Assembly: GCA_044463945.1 (NCBI GenBank)
Contig: JBIQLW010000017.1
Span: forward strand, 17,255-81,254
DNA length: 64,000 nt
Direction: 5' to 3'
DNA from: 62-47 sp044463945
GTDB taxonomy: Bacteria; Pseudomonadota; Alphaproteobacteria; Rhizobiales; Xanthobacteraceae
Below the pieces are notes generated by a model. That model had not been told where the DNA came from, did no database searches, and was given only the letters and a program-made list of their open reading frames with translations. Position numbers and translations under genes: made by a program. Positions 61,473-64,000 of this stretch are shown in pieces; position 1 is the stretch's first letter; each line of letters starts with the position of its first letter.

Positions 61473-62450
61473 TCACGTCCGCAGCGCGCGGACATGAGCC
61501 GCCGCCGGCTTTTCGAACTCGGCACGGACGGCGGCGATGTCGGGCAGCGTCGGCAGCCCGGCCTCGTTGCCGAGATGCTGGATCTTGTGGGCGGAGGCGG
61601 CCTGCGCGAAGGCGAAGTGTTCACGCCAGCTTTTCGACGGATCGTTGAGGTAGGAATAGACATAGGCGCCGTGGAAGACGTCGCCGGCGCCGTTGGTGTC
61701 GATCACCCGCGCGGGCGGCACCTTAAGCGCCGGTGTTTCGCGGACCACGCCGGTTTCGTCGTACCACACCACTCCGCGCTCGCCCATGGTGACGCCGCCG
61801 ACGCGGCAGCCGCGCCCCTTGAGGTAGTCGAGCATGGCGCGCGGGGTGAATTCCATCTGCTCGCACAGCCGCTCCGCCACCATCGCGACGTCGATGAAGG
61901 CCAGCAGTTCGTGGGTGTTCTCGCGCAGGCCGCCGCCGTCGAGCGAGGTCAGGATCCCGGCCTCGCGGCACAGCCTTGCATAATGCAGCGCGGCATCGGG
62001 CTGGTGGCCGTCGATATGGAGGGCGCGGCAGCCGGTGAGGTTCAGCGTCGGGAACGGGTGCAGGTGATCGTCGTCGCGGCAGCGGACGATGGCGCGCTTG
62101 CCGTCCTTGGGCATGATGAACGACAGCGACGAGGTTTTCACTTTGCGGGCGTGAACCGGGATGCCGTACTTCACCGCCATGTCCTGGAACATGCGGCCGA
62201 GCCAGTCGTCGGCGAGGGTGGTGAGCAGGTCCGGCACGATGCCGAGCCGGGCGCAGCAGAACGCGGCGGTGACCGCGTTGCCGCCGAACGATACTGAGTA
62301 GGCCGAGGCGACGTGCTTCTCGTCGCCGGTCGGCAGGTGATCGGTGAGGAATGTCACATCGATGTAGGTTTGTCCGATGAAAAGCGCCTGCATCAACTCA
62401 TCCATGATCGGGGTGGGATCGGTGGCCACGACGGGATTCGCCGCGTCCAT
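61473..62450 (-). CDS. PfkB-family carbohydrate kinase
   Basis: A 325-residue ribokinase-fold protein. The N-terminal substrate region SVSFGGNAVTAAFCCARLG and the C-terminal catalytic motif DTNGAGDVFHGAY, with the catalytic Asp, are intact. It phosphorylates a sugar, nucleoside or related compound with ATP. Nothing beside it fixes the substrate. The start may be ATG 62450 or 62405. Neither has a strong ribosome site. Confidence 0.85.
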   Translation of the reverse strand: MDAANPVVATDPTPIMDELMQALFIGQTYIDVTFLTDHLPTGDEKHVASAYSVSFGGNAVTAAFCCARLGIVPDLLTTLADDWLGRMFQDMAVKYGIPVHARKVKTSSLSFIMPKDGKRAIVRCRDDDHLHPFPTLNLTGCRALHIDGHQPDAALHYARLCREAGILTSLDGGGLRENTHELLAFIDVAMVAERLCEQMEFTPRAMLDYLKGRGCRVGGVTMGERGVVWYDETGVVRETPALKVPPARVIDTNGAGDVFHGAYVYSYLNDPSKSWREHFAFAQAASAHKIQHLGNEAGLPTLPDIAAVRAEFEKPAAAHVRALRT

Positions 62451-62563
62451 TAGCGCCGCTTATCGCGCGCCATTGCAACTATTAATTCGCGATTGCGCGG
62501 GAGGTTGCGTTACAACTGTTGCATCATTGCGGCGGCGGCCACGCACGAGGGTAGAGGAACATC

Positions 62564-63823
62564 ATGTCGGTTTATTCCGGTCCGGTCTTTGACATGGCGG
62601 CGCGGCAGTTCGGCGTCATCGCCGATCATCTTTCGATTCCGCATGACGAGCGCGACCGGCTGCTGCTGCCCAAGCGCGCCGTGACCGTGTCCTGTCCGAT
62701 CCATCGCGACGACGGTTCGGTCGCGGTGTTCGAGGGTTATCGCGTGCAGCACCACCTGACGCTCGGGCCGACCAAGGGCGGCACCCGCTTTGCGCCCGGC
62801 GTCGATATCGGCGAGGTCGCGGCGCTGGCGATCTGGATGAGCTGGAAATGCGCGCTGGTGGGGCTGCCCTACGGCGGCGCCAAAGGCGGCGTCCGGGTCG
62901 ATCCGTCGTCGATCTCAAGGCGGGAACTGGAAGGGCTGTCGCGCCGCTACATGCAGGAGATGATCCCGTTCGTCGGCCCGCATACCGACGTGATGGCGCC
63001 CGACATGGGCACCAACGAGCAGGTGATGGCGTGGTTCATGGACACCTATTCGATGTATCAGGGCCGCACCGTTACCGAGATCGTCACCGGCAAGCCGGTG
63101 AGTTCCGGCGGCACGCTGGGGCGGCGTGAGGCGACCGGGCGCGGCGTCGCCTATCTGGCCAAGCGGGTTCTGTCCGACCTTCAGATCAATCTGAATCACG
63201 CGACGGCAGTCGTGCAGGGGTTCGGCAATGTCGGCTCCCACGCCGCCGGCGAGTTGCATCGTTTCGGCGTCAAGGTGATCGCGGTGAGCGATCATACAGG
63301 CGGACTTCACAATGCTGCCGGGCTCGATATTCCGGCCCTGATCCGCTACGCCGGCACGCATGGCAGCATCGCCGGGTTTTCCCGCGAGATGCAGTGCGAT
63401 CCCACCGAGGTGCTGACGCTGCCGTGCGACCTTGTGGTGCCGGCGGCGATGGAGCGGGTGATCGACGCCGAGGTCGCCGCCAAGCTGAAGTGCCGCGTGC
63501 TGGCGGAAGGCGCCAACGGCCCCACCACGCCGGACGCCGATCTGGTGCTCGACCAGCGGCGGGACGAGATCTTCGTCATCCCTGACATCCTGTGCAATTC
63601 CGGCGGCGTCGTGGTCAGCTATTTCGAGTGGGTGCAGGATCTCGCGCAACTGTTCTGGGAGGAGGAGGAAGTGACGCGGCGCGAATACCAGATCCTCGAC
63701 CGCGCCTTCGACCAGATGGTGGCGCGCGCCCGCCGTGACGGCGTTTCCCATCGCACCGCCGCGATGGCGATCGGAGTCGAGAAGGTGCGCGCCGCCAAGA
63801 CCGCGCGCGGACTGTTTCCGTGA
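62564..63823 (+). CDS. Glu/Leu/Phe/Val dehydrogenase
   Basis: A 419-residue amino-acid dehydrogenase of normal length. The substrate Lys loop is LPYGGAKGGVRVDP, the catalytic Asp region is MAPDMGTNEQVMAWFMDTYS, the dinucleotide-binding loop is VQGFGNVGSHAA, and NSGGVVVSYFEWVQ lies near the end. It is most like NAD-type glutamate dehydrogenases, linking glutamate and 2-oxoglutarate with ammonium. It stands alone, divergent from the PfkB gene. Substrate choice between Glu and branched-chain amino acids is not certain. Confidence 0.88.
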   Translation: MSVYSGPVFDMAARQFGVIADHLSIPHDERDRLLLPKRAVTVSCPIHRDDGSVAVFEGYRVQHHLTLGPTKGGTRFAPGVDIGEVAALAIWMSWKCALVGLPYGGAKGGVRVDPSSISRRELEGLSRRYMQEMIPFVGPHTDVMAPDMGTNEQVMAWFMDTYSMYQGRTVTEIVTGKPVSSGGTLGRREATGRGVAYLAKRVLSDLQINLNHATAVVQGFGNVGSHAAGELHRFGVKVIAVSDHTGGLHNAAGLDIPALIRYAGTHGSIAGFSREMQCDPTEVLTLPCDLVVPAAMERVIDAEVAAKLKCRVLAEGANGPTTPDADLVLDQRRDEIFVIPDILCNSGGVVVSYFEWVQDLAQLFWEEEEVTRREYQILDRAFDQMVARARRDGVSHRTAAMAIGVEKVRAAKTARGLFP

Positions 63824-63868
63824 GAGCCCGACTGGAAGTCGTTTTGGACAAAGGTGCAATACGACAGC

Positions 63869-63904
63869 CGTCATACTCCGCGAAGGCGGAGTATCCAGTA
63901 TTCC
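63869..63904. repeat. Interspersed repeat CTCCGCG-CGCGGAG type
   Basis: CGTCATACTCCGCG, AAGG and a near-complement CGGAGTATCCAGTATTCC form a short hairpin element of a kind common in Bradyrhizobium-like genomes. Nothing else is seen between 63824 and the window end. Confidence 0.65.
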
Positions 63905-64000
63905 GTGCGGAAACGAATTTCCCATGCACCTGTCCCGATTACCGGATCGTCCGCGAATGCGAGGGCTTTGCAGGAGTGAGGTTTGGTGATTCTTTGCTCT

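Noticed and set aside
1..64000. CRISPR arrays, tRNA or rRNA genes, intact insertion sequences
   Set aside because: I looked for direct-repeat arrays, cloverleaf-like segments, rRNA signatures and transposase motifs and found none.

Overview
The window is high-GC DNA with tightly packed operons. It has many branched-chain-type (Liv) ABC transporters, acyl-CoA metabolism genes and CoA ligases, and interspersed palindromes of the CGTCATTCCGGG and CTCCGCG kinds. Together these suggest an alphaproteobacterium of the Bradyrhizobium/Rhodopseudomonas/Afipia group (Nitrobacteraceae). No rRNA, tRNA, CRISPR array or intact transposase was seen.

Layout. (1) 0.2-4.8 kb: a beta-oxidation cluster (thiolase, HSD10-type dehydrogenase, enoyl-CoA hydratase, and a convergent ACAD11-like dehydrogenase). 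Its strong promoter is overlapped by an AT-rich inverted repeat. (2) 5.0-15.3 kb: a LacI-regulated sugar or polyol operon (AGPS-like FAD oxidase, FGGY kinase, CUT1-type ABC transporter, SDR, GldA-like Fe-dehydrogenase). (3) 15.4-28.8 kb: a zone of gene decay. A TetR gene follows a ruined acyl-CoA dehydrogenase. A GH88/105 hydrolase heads a Liv transporter whose livG has an in-frame TGA. CoA-transferase, MaoC and enoyl-CoA hydratase genes, a SIS-domain protein and a broken TonB-dependent receptor follow.

(4) 29.1-46.8 kb: the most interesting part, a fluoride-response island. I find five copies of the crcB-motif (fluoride riboswitch) aptamer, each in front of a transcription unit: a pair of MutS-like ATPases; an MFS transporter; a histidine phosphatase; an enolase fused to a universal-stress domain; and an eight-gene operon. 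That operon encodes a hydrogenase-4/complex-I-like membrane complex without NiFe ligands, followed by the fluoride channel CrcB and a DUF190 protein. A DUF211 gene and a VIT-like membrane protein gene lie beside it. The likely logic is that fluoride entering as HF is exported by CrcB, that enolase, a classic fluoride target, is supplemented, and that the membrane complex and the MutS-like pair do something still unexplained in fluoride stress.

(5) 46.9-64 kb: a triple-PAS chemoreceptor broken by an in-frame TAG, an AGE-family epimerase/isomerase, GtrA, a complete second Liv transporter operon with two acyl-CoA ligases, a Crp/Fnr regulator, an enoyl-CoA hydratase, a PfkB kinase and a glutamate-type dehydrogenase.

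All calls come from reading the sequence. No database search was run, so families named here rest on motifs and remembered family features.
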